DNA from: Euglena gracilis
Taxonomy: Eukaryota > Euglenida > Euglenophyceae > Euglenales
Assembly: GCA_039621445.1 (NCBI GenBank)
Contig: CP154954.1
Coordinates: 16,076,140 to 16,140,139 of the forward strand
DNA length: 64,000 nucleotides
Direction: 5' to 3'
Shown: positions 20,344 through 31,420 of the stretch, piece after piece
Numbering within the stretch: position 1 is the stretch's first letter
Layout of the letters: each line of letters starts with the position of its first letter
Made by a program: the position numbers and the translations under genes
Notes under the pieces: generated by a model
What the model was told of the DNA's origin: nothing
The model's input: only the letters and a program-made list of their open reading frames with translations
Databases searched by the model: none

Positions 20344-21789
20344 TGATGGTGAGGGCGCCAACTTCCCATTATAGCCCTGATCTATGAAGCTCCCCAGCTC
20401 TGTGAGGGGACTCTGAAGATTTTTTGTAGTAGCAGAATCTCAATTAGCTTTTTTTTGTAGTGTTTATGAGATGAATGAATGAATGAATGAATGAATGAAT
20501 GCTGTTTTGACCAGTTTCTAACCGAAAAAAAATATCACGGATTTTCCCATCTCTGCCTGTGGGGTTTGGTTTGGAGCTAGGGTTGTGCTAGGGTTGGACG
20601 TTCAGGATTGAGGGATTTTGTCGGCTTATAATATTGGGCTTATAATATTGTCGGCTTATAATGGGCCCTGGGGCATCATTTCTCAGCCTTTTTCCTGTTC
20701 TCCGAGTGTTAACGACCCAAGGCATCGTTTTTGAGCTTGGTAAATGGTTGGGGAGCGATGGCAAAGGTTGGCTGTTTCGAAGGGAAAATGGGCCCCGCGC
20801 CCGCCAATGCTTTTCAGGGTCGCTCATTTGTGTGACCGAACCTGAAAGAAACCAGCAGCATCGACCTCCCACACCTCCCCTCCTCGATCGAAAGTTTGTG
20901 ATTTTTGCCCGCAGTATCGAAAATTCCACAGAAAAGATTTATCAAACGGGAGGAATGTTCGTGTGCGTGTGTGTGTACTCTTTTTTGGCTTGTAATGGGG
21001 CATCATCCCTCAGCCTTTTTGGGGGCGGGTTTGTTGTTATTTTGTTTTTGGCTCGAAGTGCTAACATTTTCAAGCTCAAAGTGAGAGATGACGTGAAGTG
21101 GTGCACCCACAGTCCCCCCCCCCTCCACCCCCCCACACCCCACATCCCCCCCCTGCTGCCACCCCACACATACCGCTTCCTTGCCACCCCCCCCTGTCAC
21201 CTCACACTTGGACCTCATTGAATGCCAAGTTTTTGGCATGCAATTCACTTTTTGTGGGCACCTTTTTTGGCGTCATTTTTTGACACCAGCCTCCTGGGGG
21301 AGGGGATGCCCCCCCCCCAGAACAAAAATGGCATCACTACTCTGTGCAAGGTGAGGCTCAAATGTCTTTTTGCGTTCCATTTTTTTGAGATCTTCCTGTT
21401 CATTTCCATGTGTCTTGCCATGCTCTGGCAAATTGGTTACCTGAGCCTCCGCGGAGCCTCTGAGCAGCCGCCGTGGAGGCTGGTTGTTTGGAGCTTTCGC
21501 GGAGCCTTCGCTGAGCCTTTGTGGAGATTGGTTACCCAGATACTCTGCGGAGCCTCCACGCGGGCTACGCAGAGGCAAACAAAAAAAAATGCAGGATTCA
21601 GATTTTGTTGTCGAGCCATCGCTTACTCGAACTGTCTAACCCTAACCAAAACACTTATTGCAACCTTAGAATCACAATTGCGCAAACGGTGCCTGTGAAG
21701 ACTTGTAAAGACAATTGCACAAACCAATTGATACCACAAAGCTTGCACATCTGCAATTCTGCTAACAATCCACTGAAAATTATTGTTTT

Positions 21790-22244
21790 TCACGGCATAT
21801 GGCATGAGAAAGAAGGAACAAAGTCCTGAGTGTACTGATTGGAAACGTCCACGCTTTGCCATCCAGCGGGGACACAGCGATGTTGGTGATGCTGCACGAA
21901 GTCCGCCAGGACTGAATGCACTGGGCGCCTGGCCACCAGCGGGACGCAGCACAGCACCCTCTCCACGGAAGGGCACTTTTGGTACTCCGGGATGGTCACC
22001 AGGGTCGTCCGATGGCCACGATGGCTATGGCGGTGCAGTCCTGGGTGCGGACAGGTTCGAAAGGGGTGGAGCGCATCTGGTCAGTCCAGAAGTTGTCGTA
22101 CCACAGCACGCAGACTTTCCCCGCCATCTGCTGCCTGCCCGACACCCCTCCGCTCTCTCCTCGTGACCACTGATTCCAGTCAGGCCCAGTCAGGTGGATG
22201 CCGCCGGGACTCAGGTGTCTGCTGAATGACTCCTTCATCTGCAT
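21790..22244 (-). pseudogene. Conserved unknown gene fragment (WYDNF exon), copy B
   Basis: Minus strand: MQMKESFSRHLSPGGIHLTG, then GKVCVLWYDNFWTDQMRSTP, then FEPVRTQDCTAIAIVAI, followed after a frame change by CPSVERVLCCVPLVARRP and FVQHHQHRCVPAGWQSVD. The first frame is cleaner than in copy A. The upstream exon candidate is at 22,367-22,621 on the same strand. One frameshift remains, so it is probably a pseudogene unless spliced. Function unknown. Confidence 0.45.
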
Positions 22245-22366
22245 TGGACGTCCTCAGGGGCCACGATGGGCTGTTGCGCCATAGGGCAGTCGCGGTGGCG
22301 CACTGTACGATACAGGACCTAGGCATCCCGCAGCAGCAACTCTGTCCAGTGGAGTCGCAGCTGCCA

Positions 22367-22621
22367 TCACAACTCCACCAGCAGGTACTCCAAGCAGGCG
22401 CCGTCGGTAATCAGCAGGACCCAGGTGTGGGCATCTGGATGATTAAGTTCAGTAGGGGTCATCTGGGCATTGGCCACGAACACCTCATAGCCCTCCATGA
22501 AGTGGTCCTGGACGAATCTGCCCAGGATCTTCCCCATTTTGGCAGAGGCAGGCGTAGTCCGCATACCGCGACGGTGGGACCAGCTGCGTTGCGACATCAT
22601 CACAGAATTTGCAGTGCCCAA
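22367..22621 (-). CDS. Exon-like ORF of the WYDNF gene, copy B, unknown product
   Basis: Partner of 8,037-8,291. It is uninterrupted here by the Tc1/mariner element, so it lies only ~120 bp upstream of the WYDNF exon. The intervening DNA contains a possible splice acceptor read on the minus strand (GTACAG). Confidence 0.45.
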   Translation of the reverse strand: MGTANSVMMSQRSWSHRRGMRTTPASAKMGKILGRFVQDHFMEGYEVFVANAQMTPTELNHPDAHTWVLLITDGACLEYLLVEL

Positions 22622-22986
22622 ACAGAAAAAAGTTCATTGTGTTAGTTTAACAATTGTACATTCTTCTTGGAATGTTTGTGTTATGTTGTTTTGCGCAATC
22701 GCGCAAAGGAACTTGGATTTTATGGCATCAGAGAACTTTTGCCGGCACAAAGGAATAAGAGCGTTCGACTTGGCACCATCTCAGCTTAATTTGCATAACG
22801 GGACAATTGCTCAGGATGCGTAGAAATGATTTTAACAACAGAAGCTCGAGCATTTTCTGTTGACAGAACAGTGGTGGAGTACACGTGTCAGGTTTCAAAG
22901 GGTGCTGGATGGTTTGCTGTCAAAATTGGACGTGGCACCAAGTCAGTCGTGCAGCATTTCCGCAGTGGTTCAGTTGCAAATGAATA

Positions 22987-23214
22987 ACCCCCCCCCCTCA
23001 TTTATAACCCCCCCGGGGGTTATAGGATCCTGTTTAGTGGTTGGCCCCGAGGGGGGGGGTATAAGTGGGGGGGGTTTCAGCCTTGGCCGTTCTCTTTGCC
23101 TTTCCAGGGGGGGGGGGGTTATAAGTCACGGTTTAGTGGTTGGGCCCGAGGGGGGGGGTTATAAGTAGGGGGGGGGTTATAGGATTGGGGGGGTTATAAG
23201 TGGGGGGTCGGGTT
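22987..23214. mobile_element. TTATAAG/G-run element inserted only in copy B
   Basis: Copy A reads AAATGAATAGTCAGTCTG across the site (8,676-8,693). In B the same site is split by 228 bp starting ACCCCCCCCC and ending GGGTCGGGTT, with TA on both sides (22,985-22,986 and 23,215-23,216). The interior repeats GGGTTATAAGT and TTTAGTGGTTGG(G)CCC with G-runs. It has no coding capacity. Confidence 0.8.
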
Positions 23215-23428
23215 TAGTCAGTCTGTTCAACCCGGCTTTTAGCGAAAGAAGAAACCCGTCGCTGTTCTGATCGCATCCCGTAATTGTGAGGCCAATCAAA
23301 CAGAAAGTTGTTTTTTTTCTTGCTCTTCATCCACACACAATGCATGAGCTCTTTTGATCCTCCTGCACCAAATCGTGACACCGTCAAAATCGCCCACCCC
23401 CTGCCATGGCTCCCAGCCTCCTGGGGGA

Positions 23429-23659
23429 AGGTGCAAGCTTCCTTCAAAAATCTTGGAAGGGTCATTCGTCAGTGAAGAGGCAATACACAACACAACAACA
23501 GAAAATAGACGCCGACACACCAGTGTTGAGGCAGAAGTTGACGCCATCCCAACTCAAGCAAGGTCAGGTATTTTGATGTGTCTATATTACACTGCTTCTC
23601 GGACAGCGCCTGGGTTAAGTAGTTCTGCAATAAAATTGGTTAGGTGGTCCTGACCTCCC
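23429..23659. other. Segment inverted relative to copy A
   Basis: Reverse complement of 8,923-9,148; see that entry. The signal-peptide exon of copy A lies here on the minus strand, so the GTAAGC donor at 23,672 no longer follows it. Confidence 0.85.
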
Positions 23660-24109
23660 CCACCGGTACAGGTAAGCGCTTTTTTATTATTATTATTACA
23701 GGACGAACCCCCCCCTCCCCAGAGTTGGTAAACAGAAGCCTGCTAGACATCCCCTCCCCCAGAGTTTGGTAAAAAGAAGCTTGGAATTATTTCCCATCTT
23801 TCCCCCTAATTTTTCCCTGTGGGGATGTAGCTTACGCCTGGTCCAGTGGAGAGCTGCTGTGCAATGTCCAACCCCTCTCCGACGCGCGACTCATTGACAT
23901 GCATGCCTGTCATGGCCCTGTTATATGTTTTCTCTCCCAGCGGTTGGTGGGCAACCCAGCATGCCTTTTGCGCGCTCTCGTTCCTTGCAACCAGACCTGA
24001 CTTGGAAATGGGGGTGGCGGTGGTGGTCTGGTTAGTGGCGGTTTGCAGAGGCTGGAAAAAAAAGTCCGTGAGGTTTCTTTTCCAACCCATTCTGGGTGAA
24101 AGCGTAACG

Positions 24110-24211
24110 TTGGAGCAAGGGCATGATGCAGAATTTCCAAAGTTTTGGAGCTTGGTTGCAGAAAGACGTTTCCAGAAATGGGTCGAAGAATTGGCCGTCA
24201 CCCCCCTCTCA
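24110..24211 (+). CDS. Exon candidate (LEQGHDAEF), copy B, unknown product
   Basis: Same peptide as 9,604-9,705, with donor CA|GTAAGT at 24,212. In B the upstream frame stays open back to 23,846. Confidence 0.4.
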
Positions 24212-24389
24212 GTAAGTTGTCATTACCGAGAACCTGTCAGCAGCCCACCAACGAAACTGCCAGGTCCCCAGGTACTGGCCAACGTGTCGAGGTCAAAATT
24301 CAATGAAGTTCCTTTTTGAAAAACTCTGAGGTTGGAATCCCCCCCAGGGAGCCTATCCTCTTCCCTCCATATTCACCAACCTGACTTCA

Positions 24390-24695
24390 TTGGGGGCACC
24401 TGTCCTCCTCTCTCCCCGCACCTTGTCTCCCAACGATTGTTTGAAAATTTTCACTTTTTTCTTGAAGAAGCAGATTCCTGAGTTGAAAAAAACTCCGAAC
24501 GTTGCTTTCAAGCTTATCCCAAACTTGCGAAAAATTGTGTTGTCGGATTTTCTGTCTGCCGGCGGTCGAATTCTTTTTGACTTTTTCCCCTCTCACCCAG
24601 CCCCACCCCCCCTCTCCGTATTTGCTGACCTGCCTCCTACATCGGTGCTTGCTGATTTGTCTGGGGACAGTTTCCGGGGTGGGGAGACTGGGTGA
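24390..24695 (+). CDS. ORF with LPPTSVLADLSGDSF motif, copy B, unknown product
   Basis: Partner of 9,824-10,186. The frame is kept, with replacements such as Ile/Val, Tyr/Phe and Cys/Ser. Its motif resembles that of the ORF at 19,825. Confidence 0.4.
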   Translation: MGAPVLLSPRTLSPNDCLKIFTFFLKKQIPELKKTPNVAFKLIPNLRKIVLSDFLSAGGRILFDFFPSHPAPPPLSVFADLPPTSVLADLSGDSFRGGETG

Positions 24696-27220
24696 AGGTG
24701 GAACCAAGGGGCAGGAAAGGATGGCGTGAGATCCTCTCCCAACGCTTTCCAGCTTGCTGAGGCTTCCTCAGGCTCTCTGCGAGCCCATTCACCGTGGGGT
24801 GTATTTTCTCAACTGGGTATTTCCACGTGAGGGAGGTGGCTGACCGAGTTTTTTTTTAAAAAATCCCTGAGCGACTGACTCGTTTGTCACCCTCCCCCAT
24901 GCTGAAGTGATGGCTTCTGTCTGCGGGAATTTTTTTATCGATTGTTTTGGCTTGAACTGAAACACGTCAGGACATTAACGTGGGCCAGAAAAATGAGGAC
25001 AACTGGAATTTTTTTATCGATTGTTTTGGTTTGAACTGAAACACGTCAGGACATTAACGTGGGCCATAAAAATTTGGACAACTGGATGTTGCCACAGCCA
25101 AATTTATTATCAGGCTCGATATTAAGGCGCAAGCCTTCATATACTGGCGTCTTATTGGCTGCATTTCACCCATATTTTGGCGTGTCAATTTCAAGGGGGA
25201 GAAGGTGCAACTGGGGGGGGGTGCCTCCCTGGAAAGCACCCGGAACTCCGCTCCCCACCCCTGGGTTGGTCAGAATCAGGCTCCTGGGCGCCACCTGAGG
25301 CACACTGAGGGGGTGCCTCAGTGTGCAACCCCTCAGTGAGGCACCATTGTGCTTCAGAAAATGTGCACGTATTTGGCACTGAATTTCCAACTGCCTCCGG
25401 GTTCCGGGTTGGCCCAGTCCGGATTGCCCAGCACCCAACACCACCCCCTGCCCCCCCCCTGCCCAACGGCCTCACCCCCCCCTGCCCAACGCCTGGAGCC
25501 TGCGCCGGCGCTCAGCCCAAACACGGGCCTCAGGCCCGCCTAGGATAACTGGCTGGGGTTCCCGCCGGGCACTTAGCCCTCTCGCCTGCACACCACACAT
25601 CACAGTCGCACAGTTTGGCCCTTGGCCAATTGTGACTCGGTCAACTCACACCACACACCACAGCAGAGAGAGAGGATGGCAGGGTGTGCTTCTTTTCTCC
25701 AGATTGCAAAATGCTGTTCTCCTGGCCTGAAACCCCCCCCCTTGTGGATGGCACGGCCCGGTGGTTTTTTAACGCTTTTTTGCTGCACCAACTGTCCCCT
25801 TGTCTGGACTGTTGACAGTGCTTGGTTTTCCTGGATTTGCTCTTTCGGGTTCCATTCACAGGGGTGAGGCTGGACGGGGAAAGGAATGGCGTTTTGTTGT
25901 CTGCTTTAGTTCTTTGGATATGACATATTTGATTCTGGACGATGGCAGTGTATTTTCTGAAAAGTGGTGCCACCAGAATTTTGGCGAAAATCAAAGTTCT
26001 TTTCCATATGTTCACCCAAAGAAACATCAGCCACCCGATCTGAAGTCTTTCCCCAACTCATCAGCAGTTACGAAAAGGTTTTGCTAATACTTGTGATGTT
26101 CAATTTCTACGTTCGTGCGCTGTTTTTTTTGCCTCCATGCAAGCGGACCAGCACGCAACCTACAGTTGGCATGCCGGGATGGGCAGGACCACCACAAGCG
26201 GAAGCATTGCTCGCTTCAATCAGAAAGGATTCCTCCGAATGTCCTCAGAATTAAGTCACCAGTTTTTTTTGGAGGAGGCAAATTCTTTTTCGCCCACCCC
26301 CATGCTTTTTTAAGTTTTCACTGATGTGATTTATTTGTAATAGGAAAAGTAATTTTTACCTTTTTGGTGATGATGTGAAACGAAGAGAATCGTTTCTCAA
26401 CAGTGTAAAAACACAGGGATCCTCCCATTTCCTGAAAAGGAAATTAATTGAAATTCATGGAGGATCACGGAAAAGGCGGGAGGCCATTTTCACAGAAATT
26501 GCGAAAATTCACGGAAATTCACGGATGAGGCAGAGGGATATGATTAGATATGGAAAATGATTTCGACTTTTTTTTAAAAAAAAAAAGGAAATTCACGGAA
26601 AATCATGGAAAATCACGGGTACATTTTAGCCTCGGCCAGCACGGAAACGGGAGGAACCCTGAAAGGCAATGCACAGGCACCGGGGTGGCAAATTGCACAT
26701 TTTGCATGAGTATGAGACAAGCCAACCCTGTGCTGCCACGCAACCCATGTGGTTCTGTCTCCCTTGCCCCCCCCCCCCCGCCCGCCATTGGCTTTTTTTT
26801 GACCCGTTTGCGCCCGCGCCCCGCCCTGTGCCACGCGTGGCCTGTGCACCGTGCCAGGACAGCCGGGGTTGCTGACAACCCCAGCCACTCCTTGATACGC
26901 AGGGGAAATTCCCTTTCCGAGGATTCTAGGCAGAAACGTTGGTTCCCTTCTGCGATTACTTGCTTTTGGCCCCTCCCCATCCGATGGACAGTGTGGGCCA
27001 CACTTGTTATTTCACACCAATGTAAATCAGGGCACCACTGTGTCGACACGGTAGTCAGGCCACCGCAGGCAAGGTCAGGCATTTAGTATCGGTAGTAGTA
27101 GGGCCTTGCGATACCTTGGGTTTGTGTTCGTCGCAAAGTTGACGGGGGGGGGGTATCAAAAGCCTCTCATCAGAATTGTGCAAAATCAGCAGGTCAGTTT
27201 TTTGGAGGAAAGGAGAAGGT

Positions 27221-27405
27221 ACCTCCCCCCACTTGTCGTTTACACGGCGTGTCGTTGACACACACCCCGTGTCAACGACACTTTTCTGGAACTCTACCTA
27301 TTGAATCACAGTGACATTGACATGGCGTGTCGTTGACACCCCCCCCCCGTGTAAACGGCACTCTCCTGGAACATTGGCATGTCAACGACAAGGGGGGGGG
27401 GAGGT
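27221..27405. mobile_element. GTGTCAA-type G-tract element inserted only in copy B (185 bp)
   Basis: Begins ACCTCCCCCCACTTGTCGTT and ends with GTCAACGACAAG, a G-run and AGGT, so its ends are inverted repeats. Copy A reads GAGAAGGTGGATCGGTCGTC across the site (12,935-12,954). AGGT occurs on both sides of the B insertion, suggesting a 4-bp target duplication, though the flank differs slightly. The interior alternates GTGTCGTTGACAC and GTGTCAACGACAC. Confidence 0.75.
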
Positions 27406-27529
27406 AGGTCGGTCGTCCATGCCACCAGGCAGATGCAGATAGTGTCCGTGGAAAAATCAACGTGAGGTTGTTTCTGGGGACCTCTGCAACTCCTTGGGGA
27501 CATCGACGCCCCCCCCCAAATGAATTCTG

Positions 27530-28440
27530 AAATCTCTTTCCGGCCCGACTGTATTGACCCTGAGTGCACCTCAGTCTTGGGGGGGGGTTCCAGTGACCCA
27601 AACAGGATTCTTTCTCAGACACCATCACCTGCATCAAACCCCACAGGATACCCAGAGATCCCACCAAACTGGACAGATTCTCCCTATTGGCTTTTCACAG
27701 CAATTTTTTAGTTTTTTTTTTGACAAAATGTTAACTCCAAAAAGTCTGATGGACAACAATAACCCGAAATGCTATAATTTTTTGTTGTCCTCTGAATTGA
27801 AGCCATTTGACACCAAATTGCTTTTCCAAAGCGCATTCATGAATAGGTCCATGAATGTTTTTTGGATACTGACAAGGTGCCCGAAGAGATTGGTCCAGAA
27901 ATTTTACAGGGGGTCAGTCCAAACCCCATCCTCCCAAGGGGTAGGTGGCTAATCCATGCCAGTCACCTGGCCTGGGCGACTGGGACGCCGGTTTGTTGGC
28001 ATGGCTGGCCCCACATTGCCTTCCCCTCGGCGGCAAAACCAAACCTCTCCCACCCCCTTCCTGGTGTCCGCTACAGCTGCCTGTGGCCTGCAAGGTGCTG
28101 CCTTCCTGTTTGACCGATGAAGACAGCACGGCATTGGCCAGGCGTCTTCGACGTTGGGCAGATAGTGTGGTGAGGCAGGCTTACTGAGTGGCCCTTTGTG
28201 CGGAATGTGGTAAGACCAGCTACAGCTCCAGGCGGATTGCCTCCAAAAAAAAAACTGATTGAAACATTCACAATTTTCACATTATTGCTTATGATGGTTT
28301 GTTGTTGGAGATAGGTATTAATGTTTGGGTGTTGGTTCGGGTTTGGGTTGTCCCCCCCCAATGTCCACCCTTGATTTTATTTGGGTGGAATCCAGGTATT
28401 TTTCGAATGTTGAACCCCAGGGGGGAGAGTGGATCAGGGA
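27530..28440 (+). other. Mostly unassigned; one short coding-like tail
   Basis: A plus-strand frame ends near 28,187 with LPVACKVLPSCLTDEDSTAL then ARRLRRWADSVVRQAY and stop. Another frame continues as LCAECGKTSYSSRRI. A GTAAGA donor lies at 28,210. The peptide looks real but is too short to assign. Confidence 0.3.
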
Positions 28441-28454
28441 TTCCCTCTGATTCG

Positions 28455-28555
28455 TGGCACGAATAATCACGAATAATCACGAATCACCACGAATTTCGGA
28501 TTTTTCGAAAATCACGAATAATCATGAATATCACGAATAATCACGAATGAGATTT
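28455..28555. repeat. CACGAATAAT 10-bp repeat cluster
   Basis: Imperfect direct repeats of CACGAATAAT around a small palindrome (TTCGGATTTTTCGAAAA). A purer array is at 29,929-29,985. Confidence 0.8.
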
Positions 28556-28631
28556 TTTTCCTGGGAATTATTTTTCTTTACAAATGTAGCCATTCAGCAT
28601 TCGGAACTGTGTTTTATTTGTTCTTTAGAAA

Positions 28632-28817
28632 ATGTCATCTTCGGATTCTGACGATGAGGTTGGGGACCGCTTCACTGTCGCGCAACAACACTGGCCGCGA
28701 GCAACTTTGCTTTCTGCTTTTGTGATGGATCATGTTTCCAGCCAAAAAGGGGGTTTGTTTGGACAATGGAACGCTCACACAATGATGATGCAGAGGTACA
28801 ATGTTGTTAATTATGTG
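28632..28817 (+). CDS. First-exon-like ORF MSSSDSDDEV, unknown product
   Basis: ATG at 28,632 follows an acceptor-like TTATTTGTTCTTTAG (ends 28,628). The peptide begins MSSSDSDDEVGDRFTVAQQH, an acidic Ser/Asp N-terminus, then FVMDHVSSQKGGLFGQWNAH. The frame runs on to 29,177 only because it enters a C-run at 28,819 and then a TGGCCAAAA repeat, so the genuine part probably ends by about 28,817. Family unknown. Confidence 0.35.
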
Positions 28818-28889
28818 TACCCCCCCCTTGTCCAACGACGGGGCTTGTCTGACGGCCACCCTCTCCCCCAGTCAGAGGTGATCTTTTTG

Positions 28890-29270
28890 TATACATACGA
28901 TGTTGGTTCGGCCAAAATTGCTAAAAGTTGGCCAAAAACAGTCAAAAATGACCAAAATAGCCTAAAAATGGCCAAAGGTGGCCCAAAATGGCCAAAAGCC
29001 AAGAAAAATTGGCAAAAAAGGGCAAAAATGGCCAAAAGTCACCAAAAATTGCCCAAAGAGGCCAAAAATGGGCCAAAGGGGGGCCATAGTGTGGCCAACA
29101 GCTGCCAAAGGTGGCCAAAAGCGACCAATCAAGGCGAAACGTGGTTAAAATGCCTAAAAATACCCAAAAATGCCTAAACATACCCAAAAATGCCCAAAAA
29201 TGGCCAAAAGTGCCAACCATAATATCAAGAAATGGCAAGAATGGCCAAAAACAGTCCAAAATGGCCATAT
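28890..29270. repeat. TGGCCAAAA degenerate repeat
   Basis: More than 25 copies of (T)GGCCAAAA or GCCCAAAA with 9-18-bp spacing. It gives lysine/tryptophan-rich frames on the plus strand that are not genes. The style resembles 37,080-37,560. Confidence 0.8.
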
Positions 29271-29514
29271 ACCCCCCATCTTCGGTCAATTTTCCTCCGA
29301 CTTGGGGTCTGGCCCCTCCCCCCCTTGTCCAACGACCACCCCCCCCCCCTGTCGGAGACGAACATTGGCCATTTTAGCGACCGCCCCCCCAGGGAGGGAT
29401 GCATTTCCAATCCTAAAAGCATTGTTCTTCCTGCCAGGCAGGGTGTTGCTTAAGAAAATTTGACCCTGGCCCTTTTTCCAGCCAGCCCAAATCTTCCAGC
29501 CTCTGAGCTGGACC

Positions 29515-29905
29515 CCCCCGGGGGGGTCCTTAAACAACGCCCTGCTGCTAGGGCGGTCCATAAGGGACAGAAAGTTTTTTTTCTTTCGTTAAGGACCGCC
29601 CCCCGGCCTAAGGGCCGACCAAGGCCGGCGAAGGGCGACCAGGGATTTGAACGGAGTCCAAAATTCAGAAGTCGAAACACACACTTTTTGACGTTTGGGG
29701 TGGATGGACGACAATTCAAGGGTGTCAGAAATCACTTTTTTTCCCGAAGTCGACCCGTTTTTTTTTTTTGCCAAAGTATCGCCACTTTTTTGGTCATTTT
29801 TCCCAATGGATTTTTCATTGGATGTGTCGGGACGGATTTTTTTTTTTTGCTTAAGGACCGCCCTACTTCCTGCTGGCATCCCAGCAGTCCATCATTTAGC
29901 TGAAA
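29515..29905. repeat. TTAAGGACCGCCC inverted-repeat element
   Basis: GGGGGGTCCTTAAAC (29,521) pairs with TTAAGGACCGCCCC (29,590), and another TTAAGGACCGCCC lies at 29,852. CTGCTGCTAGGGCGGTCC near 29,540 and CTTCCTGCTGGCATCC near 29,867 add further symmetry. Probably a small TIR element with a nested copy. Boundaries are not fixed. Confidence 0.45.
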
Positions 29906-29928
29906 ACCGGGCGGATTTTTGGAACCAC

Positions 29929-29985
29929 GAATAATCACGAATAATCACGAATAATCACGAATAATCACGAATAATCACAAATCAG
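29929..29985. repeat. (CACGAATAAT)n tandem array
   Basis: Five to six near-perfect 10-bp units. Confidence 0.9.
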
Positions 29986-31060
29986 AAATGGCGGTCCCCA
30001 CCACGAATGGGAGGGAAACCCTGGAGTGGATGCTTCAGGGGACTCCCCTCTCCAGCTTTTAAAGAACGCGCGACATGACTTCCTCACCCGTACTCACGTT
30101 CCAAATATTTTGGTGTATCTCACAATTTCCCAGAAGTTTTTCTGTCGAGTTTGCCAAATTTTGGCATGTACAACCAGTTATGAGACGTTCACGTGTTAAT
30201 CGTGAATAAGAATTCGGTTGAAAGCATTTGGGGCCGGGATTTAAATACAGAAAAGGTCTTCATTTTCTGCATCTAAGGTTGTCGTAAAAAAAAACAGGGT
30301 TGTCCGGAGAATTGTCAAGTGGTTATTTGCATTTGCAAACTTGACGTCCCCATACGTCTCTCACCTCAAAGTGCAACCTTGCCCAGGGCCATTTGAATTT
30401 GACCCTATTTTTGGATATGACCCGCCGAGAATAGTGAATATAAGTTAGGCACCCCAACGTTGGCCACCCAATCCTCGTTTTCAAATGTGCGGGGGGGGAA
30501 CGCGTTTTTTTTTTGTAGTTTTCTTTTGTGTTTTTTTTTGATTTTGGCAAAATTTGTGTTTTTTTGCTTTTTTTGCAGCGATTTTTCGATTTTGCTGGAA
30601 TTTTTTGGAGAATGAAAAATTCCTCATTTTGCCCCCAATGTCCCCAATTTTGCAATTTTTGCCAACAAATTGCATATCTTTATGCGAAATGAAAAATCTG
30701 CCCTGATGGAGCTGAAATTTAAGCCCCTCAGGCTGAAATTGCATTTCGGGGGGAGCTCCGTGGCTCCGCAGCTCTGCAAAGGATTTTACATGCAATTACC
30801 GTTTTTTTTGCATTTTTTTTTACGTTTATTTTTCATTTGTTTGCATCGCGTTTTTGAGGGTCCATGTTGCGTTTTTCCCCTCCCTGCAATTGTGGCCCAC
30901 CCCAAGTGCTGACCCCCCCAGGTCCTAAAAGAATTTGCAGTCCCGCATTTTTAGGCACGTTTTCAAACCAGCTTTATTACAAACAGAGGTTGCACAACTT
31001 GTAATATTCTGGCATAAATTGTACACATAACATGATTCATTATGTAACACCATACATTTT
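29986..31060. other. No supported gene; T-rich with TTTTTTTGCAT words
   Basis: Contains a diverged relative of the GCAAACTTGGCC family (30,330-30,480) and T-rich stretches near 30,500-30,870. No coding signal. Confidence 0.45.
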
Positions 31061-31065
31061 TTGCA

Positions 31066-31140
31066 CCAACAACAACAACAACAACAGCATCAACAACAAC
31101 AACAACAACAACAACAACGACGACGACGACGACGACGACG

Positions 31141-31213
<73 letters not shown>

Positions 31214-31239
31214 CGATGATGATGATGATAATAGTAATG

Positions 31240-31281
<42 letters not shown>

Positions 31282-31311
31282 GAACAATAACAACAACAAC
31301 AACAACAGCAT

Positions 31312-31345
<34 letters not shown>

Positions 31346-31420
31346 AATGATAATGATAATGATAATGACAACAACAACAACAACAAGATTTTGCTGCTGC
31401 TGCTGCTGCTGCTGTTGTAG
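31066..31420. repeat. Compound triplet microsatellite
   Basis: About 355 bp of trinucleotides in blocks: (AAC)n, (ACG)n, (AAC)n, (ATG)n, (AAC)n, (ATG)n, (AATGAT)n, (AAC)n and finally (CTG)n. Blocks change identity but keep the triplet phase over most of the array. All six frames are homopolymer-like and none is a gene. Confidence 0.95.

Larger units (their letters stand above)
19733..27529. repeat. Segmental duplication, copy B
   Basis: Colinear with 3,472-13,058. It lacks the Tc1/mariner element and the 174-bp tandem duplication, and carries two extra G-tract elements (22,987-23,214 and 27,221-27,405) and the ~225-bp inversion. Homology ends near AATGAATT in both copies. Copy A then runs into satellite, while copy B runs into unrelated DNA. 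Confidence 0.92.
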
